A stretch of DNA of 64,000 bases from Clostridia bacterium (GCA_017620615.1 JAGAUW010000006.1:1-64000), one strand, 5' to 3'; positions 6,987-16,561 are shown, numbered from the stretch's first letter. Translations and numbers: made by a program. Notes: generated by a model from the sequence alone, not told the origin.

Positions 6987-8345
6987 TCACATGGGCAAAA
7001 AGCTCATTGCGATTTCAAAATAGATGAGGAGAGAAATTGCATCGACGATTGTTGTGACAAAGGGGCTTGCTGTAACTGCCGGGTCAAAGCCAAGCCTTTT
7101 TACCAAGATAGGCAGGCTACAGCCCACGAGCTTTGCGCAGATTACGGTAACAAGAAGAGTCAGGGAAACGATGATTGAAATAACAACAGGGTCTTGACCT
7201 GATGACAGGATTGAACCATAGTCAACAAGCATCATTTTGCCGAAATTGACAATTCCTAAAGCCAAGCCGCAAAGGATAGAAGTAAAAAGTTCTTTGCGCA
7301 AAACCTTGAAAATATCTTTCATAGTTATGTCATTAAGTGAAAGACTGCGGATAATAGTAACAGATGCCTGACCGCCGGAGTTTCCGCCGGTACCCATGAG
7401 CATTGGAATAAATGCAGTGAGCACAACGCATACCGAAAGCATACTTTCAAAGGAGCTTATAATTTTTCCTGTAAAGGTGGAAGAAATCATAAGGAGCAAA
7501 AGCCAGGGGATTCTGTTTTTGAATGTGTCCCATACTGACGTTTTCAGGTACGGTTTTTCTGAAGGCAAGATAGCTGCCATCTTCTCAATATCCTCGGTGT
7601 GTTCTTCCTGAATGACGTCGATTACATCGTCAAAGGTGATGATTCCAACAAGTCGGGTTTCCTTATCAACCACCGGCATAGCAAGAAGGTCATATTTGCG
7701 GAAAAGGTTTGCAACATTTTCCTTATCTTCAAAGGTGTCAACAAAAATGACGTTTGTTTCCATCATTTCACCGATTTGTTTGCAGTTGTTACAGAGCAGC
7801 AAATCCTTGACGGTGGTGTACCCAAGAAGATGACGGTTTTTGTCCGTTACATAGCAGGTGTAAATTGTTTCTTTGTCAACACCAGTTGCACGAATACGTT
7901 CGAACGCCTCGGTCACGGTCATGTCGGCTTTGAGGTTTACATACTCAATGGTCATAATGCTTCCGGCACTGTCTTTTGGGTAATTGAGAATTCTATTTAT
8001 TTCAGACCTTGTCTGTGGGTCTGACTGCCGCAGTATTCGCTTGACAACGTTTGCAGGCATTTCTTCAATAATATCAACAGTGTCATCTACGTACATTTCG
8101 TCAAGGACATCACGAAGCTCCTTGTCGCTGAAGCACTTCAAGAGATGCTCCTGCGTGTCCGGGTCCATTTCGACAAAGGTGTCTGCGGCAAGCTCTTTTG
8201 GAAGGAGACGGAAAAGCCTGAGAACGTGTTCCTCAGGAAGCTCGTCATACATCAATGCAATATCAGGGGCGTTCATTTCGGAGAGGGTATTTCGCAGCTT
8301 AACAAATTCCTTATTTTCAATCAGTGTCAAAATTTCTTCAAACAT
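6987..8345 (-). CDS. mgtE: Magnesium transporter MgtE
   Basis: MgtE is a homodimeric Mg2+ channel gated by cytoplasmic Mg2+. The 452-residue protein has the standard layout. An N-domain of helical repeats occupies about residues 1-125, two CBS domains lie at about 130-255 (AGSIMTIEYVNL and GIITFDDVIDVI edges), and five membrane helices lie after about 280. The pore signatures TGGNSGGQA and FDPAVTASPFVTT are present, including the ion-binding Asp. I chose ATG 8345 because the protein then starts MFEEILTLIE, as in the family, with a GGGGG ribosome site. An upstream in-frame ATG at 8456 lies inside the riboswitch. Expression is controlled by the M-box and terminator upstream. Confidence 0.96.
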   Translation of the reverse strand: MFEEILTLIENKEFVKLRNTLSEMNAPDIALMYDELPEEHVLRLFRLLPKELAADTFVEMDPDTQEHLLKCFSDKELRDVLDEMYVDDTVDIIEEMPANVVKRILRQSDPQTRSEINRILNYPKDSAGSIMTIEYVNLKADMTVTEAFERIRATGVDKETIYTCYVTDKNRHLLGYTTVKDLLLCNNCKQIGEMMETNVIFVDTFEDKENVANLFRKYDLLAMPVVDKETRLVGIITFDDVIDVIQEEHTEDIEKMAAILPSEKPYLKTSVWDTFKNRIPWLLLLMISSTFTGKIISSFESMLSVCVVLTAFIPMLMGTGGNSGGQASVTIIRSLSLNDITMKDIFKVLRKELFTSILCGLALGIVNFGKMMLVDYGSILSSGQDPVVISIIVSLTLLVTVICAKLVGCSLPILVKRLGFDPAVTASPFVTTIVDAISLLIYFEIAMSFLPM

Positions 8346-8387
8346 ACAAAAAACCCCCCATTTCAAAGTATTTTTTAAAAATAAAAT

Positions 8388-8420
8388 CCCTGTGTCAAAG
8401 AAAGGAACAATGACACAGGG
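8388..8420 (-). terminator. Riboswitch-controlled terminator of mgtE
   Basis: On the minus strand the stem CCCTGTGTCA / TGACACAGGG is followed by ATTTTATTTTT. It sits between the M-box aptamer and the mgtE start, where the expression platform is expected: high Mg2+ should favour this hairpin and stop transcription. Confidence 0.88.
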
Positions 8421-8437
8421 AAAAATATATCCAAAGA

Positions 8438-8595
8438 AAACGATGTCACCGTTCAAGCTTTAGCTTCGCAGGGCGATGAAATTGCGTTAGACGATACCTT
8501 GTGTTCGATATTGCCTGTTCAACCATCTTGTGGTGTCTCCACCATGTCGCGGCAGCAATCCGTATCCCTGTGGTAGCCTTACCTACCGGAATTAT
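8438..8595 (-). promoter_or_regulatory. M-box (ykoK leader) magnesium riboswitch
   Basis: The minus strand carries the conserved M-box blocks in order: GGTAGGTAAGGCTACC (8572-8587), GGATACGG followed by GCTGCCGCG (8549-8557), and near the 3' side GCGAAGCTAAAGCTTGAAC. These match the GTTAGGTGAGGCT, GCTGCC and GCTAAAGCT blocks of the Bacillus ykoK/mgtE leader. M-box RNA folds around several Mg2+ ions and turns off Mg2+ importer genes. The downstream gene is mgtE and a terminator follows the aptamer, so the assignment is secure. The outer borders are approximate. Confidence 0.93.
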
Positions 8596-8604
8596 CTTTC
8601 ATAT

Positions 8605-8633
8605 ATTATAACTCAAAAAGTATGATTTGTCAA
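8605..8633 (-). promoter_or_regulatory. Consensus SigA promoter of the mgtE transcript
   Basis: The minus strand shows -35 TTGACA (8628-8633) and -10 TATAAT (8605-8610) with a 17-bp spacer, a perfect consensus. Transcription should start near 8598, just before the M-box. The -35 box lies about ten bases from the stop of the upstream SLH gene (8637). Confidence 0.92.
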
Positions 8634-8636
8634 CAG

Positions 8637-11213
8637 TTACATTGAAGAGTATAAAATCTTGGCGGCTTCAGCCTTTGTAAGTGGGTTAAGCGGCTTGAAA
8701 CTTTGGTCTTCATATCCCCTCATAGCCCCAATATTCGTAAGTGTAAGAATTCCGTCCATTGCCCATGCGGGAATGTCCTCTTTGTCCGTGGCGGTGATTT
8801 CGCCCTTGAAAAAACCACCAGGCAGGGTTCTTGCAACGATCGTTGCAGCTTCAGCACGGCTGATTGAGGAAAGTGGGTCAGCACAGCTTTCGGTGTCGCT
8901 CACGTATCTGCCTTTCAAGATGCCAAGCTCATAAAGAACTTTGAAGCTGTCAAGTGCCCAGAACGGAATTTCTTCGAGGTCGGTATAAGGAAGAATTACG
9001 TCCTGATATTTGGTCTTGTCAACTCTTAGATAGTTTGTTACCATAACGGCAAATTCAGAGCGCGTCATAGCCTTTTGCGGATTGAAACGGAGTTCATCAC
9101 CCACCATTTCGCCGTTTATAATATTTTGAGATTTCATATACCTCAGAATGTCATCCGCCCAATGCCCTGCGGTGTCTGAAAATGCTCCGGAGGGGTATGA
9201 TGCTTTGAACATGTCAAAGGTTTTGAAAGTGGTATACCCTAAGATATTTGATGCAATAACGGTAACTTTTTTAACACCAACTGGTATTTTAGCGGTGAAC
9301 TCTCCTGTTTCAGCATTGTAGGAAAACCCTGTTTCATTACCATCCGCACGAATCAAAATGCCATCAGCTGTGGTAGGAATGTTGTATTCGCATGAAATTT
9401 TGCCCGTAAAAGTTCCAAGAGTATATGCTGTATCAACAATAATCGGGTAGGATTTCGGGTCATTTGCATCAGCGGGGGTGAGAGTTATCGGGATAGAAAC
9501 TGTTTTGTTGCCTGCTGAAATGTTTATATTTCCTGTTTCGCCATAATTGTCTGATGCTGTGAATACAAATTTTTCGTTTATGCTGCCGATATTCTCATCG
9601 GCGTCCCAAGTAAAGTTTTCATCACTTGATACAAGCCGGTTATATCCGCCATAAGCCTCTGCGGTCAGTGAAACCGTATCGCCGGGGTTAAGATTTAGTG
9701 AGGTAATATACTTTCCGCTGTTTTTGTCCTTGATTCTTATGTCGGTGGGGGTAGAAAGACATACTATTGATGTGGATGAGGAAACATCTCCGCTTTCTGC
9801 ATAGACTGTGACTGTCCCGCTATCTTTTGCGGTAAAGATGCCATCCTTCGTGATAGTACTGTTTTTTCCATCCTGAATGCTGAAAGCAACATTTTTTGGC
9901 ACATCAACAGGGTAAAAGCCGGAGTCAGTGGCTTTTAGGGTCAGCTTTGTGCTTGCTCCTGTTAAAACATAGTTTGTCAAAGGATAAATATGAAGATTTG
10001 CAAGTTTGCCGGTTTTTTCTGCGGTATTAGTGAAAATAATGTGAGTCGAAAGCTTGCGTTCCTTCCCATCAGAGGGCTTGTTCATAAGACTTGCGGTTTC
10101 GTTTCCGGGTAGCTGAGTGGAAATTGCGGTTGAGCCACCGCCGTCAAGGTTGAGAGCTTCTATGCAGCCAAGTTCCTTCATTCGCTTTGCCAGAGTTTTA
10201 AGCTGAACCCCATAGCTGTGACCACTTTGACGTCCGTCGATGGTATAGAGAATTATTTCGCCATTTTCGGTTATACCGATAGCTGTTCTTGGTGCAGCAC
10301 CTGTGCCAAGATTTGGATTTACTTCGCCATCTATGAGAAGTCGTCCGCCAACAGACCCCATACCGCAAATAACGTCATTCCAACGTTTATCACCGCTGAC
10401 GCTGAAATGGATGGTCACGGTCTCCCCTTCGACAAGGGTGGATATGGGATTCAAAAACTCTTCGGGAGCTTTTTTGTCAACGGTGAGAACTATTTTTCCC
10501 TTCGGTATAGGGATGGAGGAAGAATTTTCGCTTATTGATTCCACAACTGCGGTAAGCTTTGACCCAAGCTTCATTTCACCATCAATGGGATTTAAAATTA
10601 CGTCAATTCCTTCGGTGGTGTTCTGGGTCTGGTCCGAAAACTGGGAAGTCATCATATATGCAGAATAGGGCTGGCGGTATTTGTTTATGTTGTAGATGTT
10701 AAGTTCGCTGCCGTCTTCTTTTTGCAAAACAGAATTGAGATAAAAATACGAAATGAATGCGGTTCCGTCAGGCAAAATGCCAATTCCATCCTGACCTGAG
10801 GCGTCTTTTGTGAGAATTTTTCCGTCAACTATTGCATTGCTCATAGGTACAAGGGTCTGGAGAGAAAAATAATCAGCATTTGTTCCTGCTAAAACGTCCC
10901 TGCCCTCTTTTTCAAAAAGTGAAATCTGGTTTGAGAGGGTGTTCCCGCCATAAAGTGTATCGCCATAAGTGATGGTGGGAAAGACCGCATCGTTTGGGGT
11001 GTATGTTATATAGTTTTCGCTTTGTTTGCCTACACCCGACTGGTCACTGAAAAACAGGTTATGGGTGAAATGGAGACCCTCACCTATTTTGACAGAATAA
11101 CCGTCAATTTTTGTGCTGCCCAAAGTGGAGGCAAGACTACTAAGCGGTGACAAAACAAGGCTCGCCGCGAGAAAAGTGCTGTATAAAATTTTTGTCAGTA
11201 TTTTTGTTTTCAT
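8637..11213 (-). CDS. SLH-domain surface protein with a phosphodiester glycosidase (NAGPA-like) domain
   Basis: The 858-residue secreted protein is anchored by S-layer homology domains. In order it has a signal peptide (about 1-30, ending SSLASTL), then a DUF2233/NAGPA-type domain recognised by PRTAIGITENGEII, YTIDGRQSG, GVQLKTLAKRM and LNLDGGGSTA. Beta-rich Ig-like segments follow, and three SLH repeats (AFSDTAGHWADDIL, DLEEIPFWALDS, DIPAWAMDGILTL) bind secondary cell-wall polysaccharide. NAGPA relatives remove GlcNAc from phosphodiesters; here the likely target is an envelope polymer such as a teichoic-acid-like glycan, which is inference. ATG 11213 gives AGGA an 11-base spacing; ATG 11225 would overlap that site. 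Confidence 0.9.
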   Translation of the reverse strand: MKTKILTKILYSTFLAASLVLSPLSSLASTLGSTKIDGYSVKIGEGLHFTHNLFFSDQSGVGKQSENYITYTPNDAVFPTITYGDTLYGGNTLSNQISLFEKEGRDVLAGTNADYFSLQTLVPMSNAIVDGKILTKDASGQDGIGILPDGTAFISYFYLNSVLQKEDGSELNIYNINKYRQPYSAYMMTSQFSDQTQNTTEGIDVILNPIDGEMKLGSKLTAVVESISENSSSIPIPKGKIVLTVDKKAPEEFLNPISTLVEGETVTIHFSVSGDKRWNDVICGMGSVGGRLLIDGEVNPNLGTGAAPRTAIGITENGEIILYTIDGRQSGHSYGVQLKTLAKRMKELGCIEALNLDGGGSTAISTQLPGNETASLMNKPSDGKERKLSTHIIFTNTAEKTGKLANLHIYPLTNYVLTGASTKLTLKATDSGFYPVDVPKNVAFSIQDGKNSTITKDGIFTAKDSGTVTVYAESGDVSSSTSIVCLSTPTDIRIKDKNSGKYITSLNLNPGDTVSLTAEAYGGYNRLVSSDENFTWDADENIGSINEKFVFTASDNYGETGNINISAGNKTVSIPITLTPADANDPKSYPIIVDTAYTLGTFTGKISCEYNIPTTADGILIRADGNETGFSYNAETGEFTAKIPVGVKKVTVIASNILGYTTFKTFDMFKASYPSGAFSDTAGHWADDILRYMKSQNIINGEMVGDELRFNPQKAMTRSEFAVMVTNYLRVDKTKYQDVILPYTDLEEIPFWALDSFKVLYELGILKGRYVSDTESCADPLSSISRAEAATIVARTLPGGFFKGEITATDKEDIPAWAMDGILTLTNIGAMRGYEDQSFKPLNPLTKAEAAKILYSSM

Positions 11214-11249
11214 AAATATGCACATCCTAAAAAATCTTTGTCGAATTTA

Positions 11250-11278
11250 AGTATAACAAAAATATAAAATAATGTAAA
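11250..11278 (-). promoter_or_regulatory. Promoter of the SLH surface-protein gene
   Basis: The minus strand shows -35 TTTACA (11273-11278), -10 TATACT (11250-11255) and a 17-bp spacer. The likely start is near 11243, about 30 bases before the chosen ATG. Confidence 0.75.
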
Positions 11279-11303
11279 TAAAAAAATATTTACAAAAGTG
11301 TAA

Positions 11304-11335
11304 CAAAAAAGACGGCAGTGAGTATCTGCCGTCTG
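11304..11335 (-). terminator. Terminator of the CBM9-like gene
   Basis: On the minus strand AGACGGCAG / CTGCCGTCT with an ATACTCA loop is followed by TTTTTTG. It begins six bases after the stop codon at 11341. Confidence 0.88.
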
Positions 11336-11340
11336 AAAAA

Positions 11341-11925
11341 TTATTCAATAACCATTGTGCCGAAATATTCAGGCTTGTGGAAGTCAGGCTTTTCTCTATC
11401 AACCATACACCAGCATCCCCAGTGGGGGAACTCGGTTTCGTCACCGCATTTATAAACATTTGCGGGGAGGGTCATTCCTGACTTAAATTCATAATCGGGT
11501 ATGTATTTTTTTATAAAGTCAAAAGTTACTGTATAATCCGCTGTCCAGTAGTTATCAAAAATTTCTGTTTTGATGCCCAGCATTAGGAGGTCTTCTTCGG
11601 TGAGGTCGATTTTTTCATATCTGTCCTTGCGGAAAGAAACGTTCATAGCTCCATTGGGATTAACCTCGAAATTGAAATATCTGTCGCAGTGCTCTGGGTC
11701 AAAAACAACAAACCATTCAAGACAGCTGTCAAGATGCACCATGCCAAAGTGCTTGGTAGCAATGGCCTTTGGGTTTTTTTCGTATGCGGTGAAGTGCACA
11801 TGAAATCCTTCGCTGCTGTAACATACATTGAACTCAACCTTTGGATAGTATCCGTTTGTGTTTATATAGTCTGTCAGGGTGATGACAGGGATGTCTGAGC
11901 AGCCCTTTTCTTTAATTGTGTACAT
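11341..11925 (-). CDS. CBM9-like carbohydrate-binding domain protein
   Basis: The 194-residue protein is built almost entirely of one beta-sandwich domain resembling family 9 carbohydrate-binding modules and the DOMON-like fold. Aromatic-rich strands such as VHFTAYEKNP, CLEWFVVFDP and NFEVNPNGAMN are visible, with a closing WGCWCMVDREKPDFHKPEYFG motif common in stand-alone clostridial members. No signal peptide or membrane segment is present, so it is predicted cytoplasmic, unusual for a module that elsewhere is attached to xylanases. GGAG precedes the start. It lies downstream of the tRNA-Arg terminator and has its own terminator. The ligand is unknown; the family call is moderately firm. 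Confidence 0.8.
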   Translation of the reverse strand: MYTIKEKGCSDIPVITLTDYINTNGYYPKVEFNVCYSSEGFHVHFTAYEKNPKAIATKHFGMVHLDSCLEWFVVFDPEHCDRYFNFEVNPNGAMNVSFRKDRYEKIDLTEEDLLMLGIKTEIFDNYWTADYTVTFDFIKKYIPDYEFKSGMTLPANVYKCGDETEFPHWGCWCMVDREKPDFHKPEYFGTMVIE

Positions 11926-11964
11926 AACTTACTCCAATCCGCCGCTTGTGGCAAGAATTCTAAA

Positions 11965-11996
11965 AAATAAACTCCCGAAACAAATGTCCGGGAGTT
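11965..11996 (-). terminator. Terminator downstream of tRNA-Arg
   Basis: On the minus strand the stem AAACTCCCG / CGGGAGTTT is followed by ATTTTTT. It starts directly after the CCA end of tRNA-Arg. Confidence 0.85.
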
Positions 11997-12073
11997 TGGT
12001 GCGCCAGAAGGGACTCGAACCCCTGACCTACTGGTTCGTAGCCAGTCACTCTATCCAGCTGAGCTACTGGCGC
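11997..12073 (-). tRNA. tRNA-Arg (anticodon ACG)
   Basis: On the minus strand the acceptor arms GCGCCAG and CTGGCGC are closed by an A discriminator and encoded CCA. The anticodon stem ACTGG/CCAGT holds loop CTACGAA (anticodon ACG, wobble-deaminated to ICG in the family). The T-arm is GGGGTTCGAGTCCC. It is a stand-alone gene with its own promoter and terminator. Confidence 0.96.
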
Positions 12074-12112
12074 ATACCGCAGCAAAAGAAATGTCGCTGC
12101 CAACGATTACTT

Positions 12113-12141
12113 ATTGTAGCACACCTTTTAATAAAATGCAA
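12113..12141 (-). promoter_or_regulatory. Promoter of tRNA-Arg
   Basis: The minus strand shows -10 TACAAT (12113-12118) with an extended TG motif, a 17-bp spacer and a weak -35 TTGCAT (12136-12141). The start would be about 30 bases before the mature tRNA. Confidence 0.65.
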
Positions 12142-12187
12142 GCCTTTTTTTGAAAAAATTCCGGTTTTCTCCAAAAAAGTTTAGAGG

Positions 12188-12457
12188 TCATTCAATATCT
12201 TCAAGGGCTTTGTATTCTGCAAGAAGCTGTTCAAACCTTGTTTGTTCTGATTGTATGCGATAAATGTAAAAATCCACAAGCTTTGGTTCTGTGACATTGT
12301 TGAAGTTTTCAATGGCGTATGCTAAATTGATTTTTGTATGTTCGATGCTTGATTTCAGGGCCTGGCGTCGTTCGTCTGTTGGGTCAGGAATACGTTTTTT
12401 TGGTACTGTGATTGTGCTTAAACCCAAAGAAATACCAGAGGAAATTGCTGAAAACAT
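12188..12457 (-). CDS. DUF2508 (YaaL-like) family protein
   Basis: The 89-residue protein starts at 12457, where AAGGGTGAT gives the ribosome site. It has a short hydrophobic N-terminus (MFSAISSGISLGLST) followed by a predicted two-helix region. The pattern KLVDFYIYRIQSEQTRFEQLL corresponds to the DUF2508/YaaL pattern (LID-x-YIY-x-K-A-x-x-Y-x-x-LL). The family's function is unknown; YaaL sits near recR in Bacillus. Here it stands alone, divergent from secA. An in-frame extension to 12559 adds an implausible leader. Confidence 0.78.
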   Translation of the reverse strand: MFSAISSGISLGLSTITVPKKRIPDPTDERRQALKSSIEHTKINLAYAIENFNNVTEPKLVDFYIYRIQSEQTRFEQLLAEYKALEDIE

Positions 12458-12551
12458 AAAATCACCCTTTCTTCTATATAGTCTTAATAGTAGTATAGGC
12501 AAAAAAATGAAATTTATTCCAAAATATTGGCAAAGATTTATGAAAGAACAC

Positions 12552-12580
12552 TTGTGCATTTTGAGAAAGTGTGGTATACT
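12552..12580 (+). promoter_or_regulatory. Promoter of the secA-prfB-prfA operon
   Basis: -10 TATACT (12575-12580) is preceded by an extended TGG element and, after a 17-bp spacer, a weak -35 TTGTGC (12552-12557). The secA ATG is about 50 bases downstream. Confidence 0.6.
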
Positions 12581-12631
12581 GAAATAGATTGTATTCCTAT
12601 GAAAATATAAGTTGGACGTGGAGGTCTGATA

Positions 12632-15388
12632 ATGAGTATAAAAGGAATTATTGAAAGGTTTATCGGCACGTACAGTGAACGTGAACTGAAAAGAATATAT
12701 CCCATTGCCGACAAGGTAATGGAACTTGAAAATGAAATGCAGAAAAAATCCGACAGTGAGCTTCGTGAAATGACGGATGTTTTTAAAAGTCGACTTGCAT
12801 CAGGTGAAACCTTGGATGATATTTTACCCGAGGCTTTTGCCGTTTGCCGTGAGGCATCCTGGCGCGTTCTTGGAATGAAACATTTCAGGGTGCAGATTAT
12901 CGGTGGAATTGTGCTTCATCAAGGAAGAATTTCCGAGATGAAAACCGGTGAGGGCAAAACCTTGGTTGCGACACTCCCAGCATATCTCAACGCTCTTACG
13001 GGAAAAGGCGTGCATATTGTCACCGTCAATGACTACCTTGCAAAGCGTGACAGCGAGTGGATGGGAAAGCTTTATAACTTTCTTGGTCTCAGCGTTGGGC
13101 TTATCATCCACGAAAAAGACAATCAGCAGCGAAAAGAAGCATACGCGGCTGACATCACTTATGGAACAAACAACGAGATGGGTTTTGACTATCTTCGTGA
13201 TAATATGGTTATTTACAAAGAACATCGTGTTCAGCGGGGACACAGTTTTGCAATAGTTGATGAGGTGGATAGTATTCTGGTTGACGAAGCGAGAACACCG
13301 CTGATTATATCAGGTGTTGGGGACAAGTCAACAGCCCTTTATGACAGTGCCAATCATTTTGCCAAAACACTTAAATATCGCACAGTTGTTGAAACTGACA
13401 GCAAGGAAGAGGCTGAAGAGGTTTACAGCGATGTGGATTATATCGTGGATGAAAAAGCAAAAACTGCAATACTTACCCCTGAGGGTGTTAAGAAAGCCGA
13501 GGCGGCGTTTGGAATTGAAAATCTTACTGATCCCGAAAACGCAACCATTTCTCACCACATAAATCAGGCGATAAAAGCAAATGGCGTTATGAAACGTGAC
13601 CGAGAATATGTGGTGAAGGACGGTCAGGTGATAATCGTTGATGAATTCACAGGCAGACTTATGTTTGGAAGACGTTACAGCGACGGGCTGCATCAGGCGA
13701 TTGAGGCAAAAGAGGGCGTTAAGGTAGAAAACGAAAGCAAGACCCTTGCCACCATTACGTTCCAGAACTTTTTCAGACTTTACGACAAGCTTTCGGGTAT
13801 GACTGGTACGGCACTTACTGAAGAAATGGAATTTCGTGATATATATGGTCTTGATGTTGTGGAAATTCCTACAAACCGTCCTATGCAGAGAACTGACCTT
13901 CCTGACATTATGTATAAGACCGAGAATGCGAAATACAATGCGGTTATTGAAGAGGTTGTGGCGGCACACAGCAAGGGCCAACCGGTGCTTATCGGTACGG
14001 TTTCCATCGATAAATCCGAAAAGCTCAGTGCTATGCTGAAGAAACGGGGCATCAAGCACAATGTGTTAAATGCCAAACTTCACGAGAAAGAAGCAGAAAT
14101 AATTGCTCAGGCAGGCAAGCGTGGGGCTGTGACAATCGCAACAAATATGGCGGGCCGTGGTACGGATATTATACTTGGCGGAAACGCAGAATTCCTTGCC
14201 AAACGCGAAATGACAAATATGGGTTTTCCTCCCGAGATGATTGTGCAGGCTACGGGATTTGCCGAAACTGATGACCAGGAAATCATTGAGGCAAGACGTA
14301 TCTTTTCTGAACTTAATAACAAATATAAAGCTGAAATCGAGCCTGAACAAAAAGAGGTTCTGGAAGCAGGCGGACTGTATATAATCGGCACTGAACGTCA
14401 CGAAAGCCGAAGAATTGACAATCAGCTCCGTGGCCGTGCAGGGCGTCAGGGCGATGCAGGAAAATCGAGATTTTTCCTGTCACTTGAAGATGACCTTTTG
14501 AGGCTTTTTGCTGCAGAACGCATAAACCGCATCCTTGAAATTGCGGGATTTGACGAAACTCAGGCAATCGACAGCCGTATGTTTTCAAATGCCATTGAGG
14601 TGGCTCAGGGCAGAGTTGAGGGCAGAAACTTTGATATAAGAAAGCATGTCTTAAATTATGACAATGTAAACAATCAGCAGCGTGAAATGATTTACACCCA
14701 GAGAAACGAGGTTCTTGATGGCGAGGACATAAAAGAGTCTATTGTAAAGATGATGCGAAGTGTCCTTGAAGAAATTGCCACCACCGGTGCTGCAGAGTGT
14801 CCCCACGCAGAGGATTGGGACTGGGATGGCATAAGAGCTCGGCTTACCGAGGTGTTTGGCAGATTTGATGTCGGTGAATTAAGGTTTGACCCATATGACA
14901 TTGACCGCATGACAACCGAGTCATTTGTTGAAATTATGATGGAGAAGGTGCTGGGGAAATATGCCGAAAAGGAAGAGATGTTCGGTGACAGAATCCGTGA
15001 AATTGAACGCATAATTCTTCTTCGCACTGTTGATGCAAAATGGATGGACCACATCGATGCTATGGAGCAGCTTCGTCAGGGTATAAACCTCAGGGCTTAT
15101 GCACAACGTGACCCAATTATTGAATACAAGTTTGAAGCTATGGATATGTTTGAAGAAATGATTGCTGTCATCAAGGAAGAAACAGTGAGACAGCTTTTCC
15201 ACATAGTTCTTGAATCAAAAATCGAAAGAACTCAGGTCGCAAAACCCATAGCGGCGAACCACGGCGGTGACGGAACGCTTGAGAAAAAGCCGGTTGTGAA
15301 AAGTGAAAAAGTGGGAAGAAACGACCCGTGTCCTTGCGGCAGCGGCAAAAAATATAAGCATTGCTGTCTTGGCAAGGAGAATAATTAG
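12632..15388 (+). CDS. secA: Preprotein translocase ATPase SecA
   Basis: SecA is the ATP-driven motor that pushes unfolded precursors through SecYEG. The 918-residue product shows Walker A GEGKT (106-110), the DEVDS box followed by [14 protein letters not shown], the preprotein cross-linking domain, the second RecA-like domain ([13 protein letters not shown] and GRAGRQGD), and the C-terminal zinc-binding tail [15 protein letters not shown], which contacts SecB or ribosomes. The start is supported by GTGGAGG upstream. It is followed after 33 bases by prfB, a pairing conserved in many Firmicutes. It serves the signal-peptide proteins in this window. Confidence 0.98.
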   Translation: MSIKGIIERFIGTYSERELKRIYPIADKVMELENEMQKKSDSELREMTDVFKSRLASGETLDDILPEAFAVCREASWRVLGMKHFRVQIIGGIVLHQGRISEMKTGEGKTLVATLPAYLNALTGKGVHIVTVNDYLAKRDSEWMGKLYNFLGLSVGLIIHEKDNQQRKEAYAADITYGTNNEMGFDYLRDNMVIYKEHRVQRGHSFAIVDEVDSILVDEARTPLIISGVGDKSTALYDSANHFAKTLKYRTVVETDSKEEAEEVYSDVDYIVDEKAKTAILTPEGVKKAEAAFGIENLTDPENATISHHINQAIKANGVMKRDREYVVKDGQVIIVDEFTGRLMFGRRYSDGLHQAIEAKEGVKVENESKTLATITFQNFFRLYDKLSGMTGTALTEEMEFRDIYGLDVVEIPTNRPMQRTDLPDIMYKTENAKYNAVIEEVVAAHSKGQPVLIGTVSIDKSEKLSAMLKKRGIKHNVLNAKLHEKEAEIIAQAGKRGAVTIATNMAGRGTDIILGGNAEFLAKREMTNMGFPPEMIVQATGFAETDDQEIIEARRIFSELNNKYKAEIEPEQKEVLEAGGLYIIGTERHESRRIDNQLRGRAGRQGDAGKSRFFLSLEDDLLRLFAAERINRILEIAGFDETQAIDSRMFSNAIEVAQGRVEGRNFDIRKHVLNYDNVNNQQREMIYTQRNEVLDGEDIKESIVKMMRSVLEEIATTGAAECPHAEDWDWDGIRARLTEVFGRFDVGELRFDPYDIDRMTTESFVEIMMEKVLGKYAEKEEMFGDRIREIERIILLRTVDAKWMDHIDAMEQLRQGINLRAYAQRDPIIEYKFEAMDMFEEMIAVIKEETVRQLFHIVLESKIERTQVAKPIAANHGGDGTLEKKPVVKSEKVGRNDPCPCGSGKKYKHCCLGKENN

Positions 15389-15421
15389 ACAATAAAAAAT
15401 TTCTTTAAAGGATGTGAAAAT

Positions 15422-16541
15422 GTGATAGAGTTTGATGAATACAAGCTTCAGCTTGACGGAATGAAAAATGATATTACAGATTTGAGGGATTCACTTTAAC
15501 ATAGAAAAAACTATGGAAGAAATAAGTGAACTTGATGCAAAAACAATGGAGCCTGATTTTTACAGCGATATGGAAAATGCAGGCAAGGTTATGCAAAGGA
15601 TAAAGGGGCTTAAAAACAAAATTGAACGTTATGAGTCACTTTATTCTGCGTGGGATGACCTCACAACGCTTGTGGCACTTGCCATTGAGGAAGAAGATAT
15701 AAGTGTTCTTGATGAGGTGAAGTCGGGCTTTTCGGAGCTTTCTGAAAACCTCAGTGCAATGAAACTTGAAACATTGCTTTCAGGAAAGTATGATGGCAAT
15801 AATGCAATACTCACACTTCACGCCGGTGCCGGCGGAACAGAGGCTCAGGATTGGTGCGAAATGCTTTATCGTATGTTTACAAGGTGGGCTGAGCGTCGTG
15901 GATTCAAGACCGAAACCATTGACTTTCTTGATGGTGAAGAAGCAGGTATAAAGAGCGTTACTTTCAGGATTGAGGGTGTCAATGCCTATGGCTATGCCAA
16001 GTGTGAAAAAGGTGTTCATCGTTTGGTACGAATTTCGCCTTTTGATTCATCAGGCAGACGCCATACGTCGTTTGCGTCACTTGATGTAATGCCTGAGATT
16101 GATGATGATATTGAAATCAACATAAGCCCCGACGATTTGAAGGTGGATACTTACCGTGCCAGCGGTGCAGGCGGTCAGCACGTCAACAAGACAGAATCCG
16201 CAATCCGCATAACACATATTCCCACAGGGGTGGTTGTTACTTGCCAGAACGAGCGTTCACAGCACAAAAACCGTGATATGGCCATGAAGATGCTGAAATC
16301 AAAGCTTGCTGAAATTGCTGAGCGTGAACAAAAGGAAAAAATCGAAGACCTGAAAGGTGTCCAGATGGAAATCGGTTGGGGCAGCCAGATTCGTTCATAC
16401 GTTTTCCATCCTTATAGTATGGTGAAAGACCACAGAACAAATTTTGAAACGGGAAACACCGGTGCTGTTATGGACGGTGACCTTGACGGGTTTATAAATG
16501 CATATCTCACAGCACTGTCGCGTGGCGAGATTGAGAAATAG
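15422..16541 (+). CDS. prfB: Peptide chain release factor 2, expressed by programmed +1 frameshift
   Basis: RF2 terminates translation at UGA and UAA. The gene is in two frames. A 25-codon zero frame from GTG 15422 (AAAGGATG upstream) reaches CTT TAA C (15494-15500); skipping T15497 continues with AAC ATA GAA through ATG 15513 to 16541. The joined product has 372 residues, the normal RF2 length. With that numbering the stop-recognition tripeptide SPF is at 205-207 and the catalytic GGQ at 250-252, the same positions as in E. coli RF2. A Shine-Dalgarno-like GAGGGA (15484-15489) precedes the slip codon. The in-frame stop is TAA, whereas the well-known site uses TGA. RF1 also reads TAA, and its gene follows 20 bases downstream. 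Confidence 0.96.
15484..15500 (+). other. Programmed +1 ribosomal frameshift site of prfB (UAA variant)
   Basis: GAGGGA-TTCA-CTT-TAA-C matches the prfB recoding signal: an internal Shine-Dalgarno-like element, CUU slip codon, stop codon, then C. tRNA-Leu can shift from CUU to UUU, after which AAC (Asn) is read. Both frames translate well into RF2 on either side. The stop is UAA rather than UGA. Confidence 0.9.
16146..16219 (+). repeat. Near-identical tract shared with prfA (copy 1, in prfB)
   Basis: These 74 bases match 17231-17304 in prfA with only two mismatches (at 16151 and 16199), including one run of 47 identical bases. The tract encodes the GGQ loop region, the same amino acids in both genes. 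The two mismatches are synonymous. Confidence 0.9.
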
Positions 16542-16561
16542 AGGCAGAAAGGAAGGCTATT

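Noticed and set aside
13328-14059. Long antisense open frames within secA
   Set aside because: They mirror strongly conserved secA codons and have no supporting signals.
15513-16541. prfB as a separate 342-codon gene starting at ATG 15513
   Set aside because: No ribosome site precedes this ATG, the product would lack the normal RF2 N-terminus, and the upstream 25 codons plus the slip site fit the known recoding arrangement.
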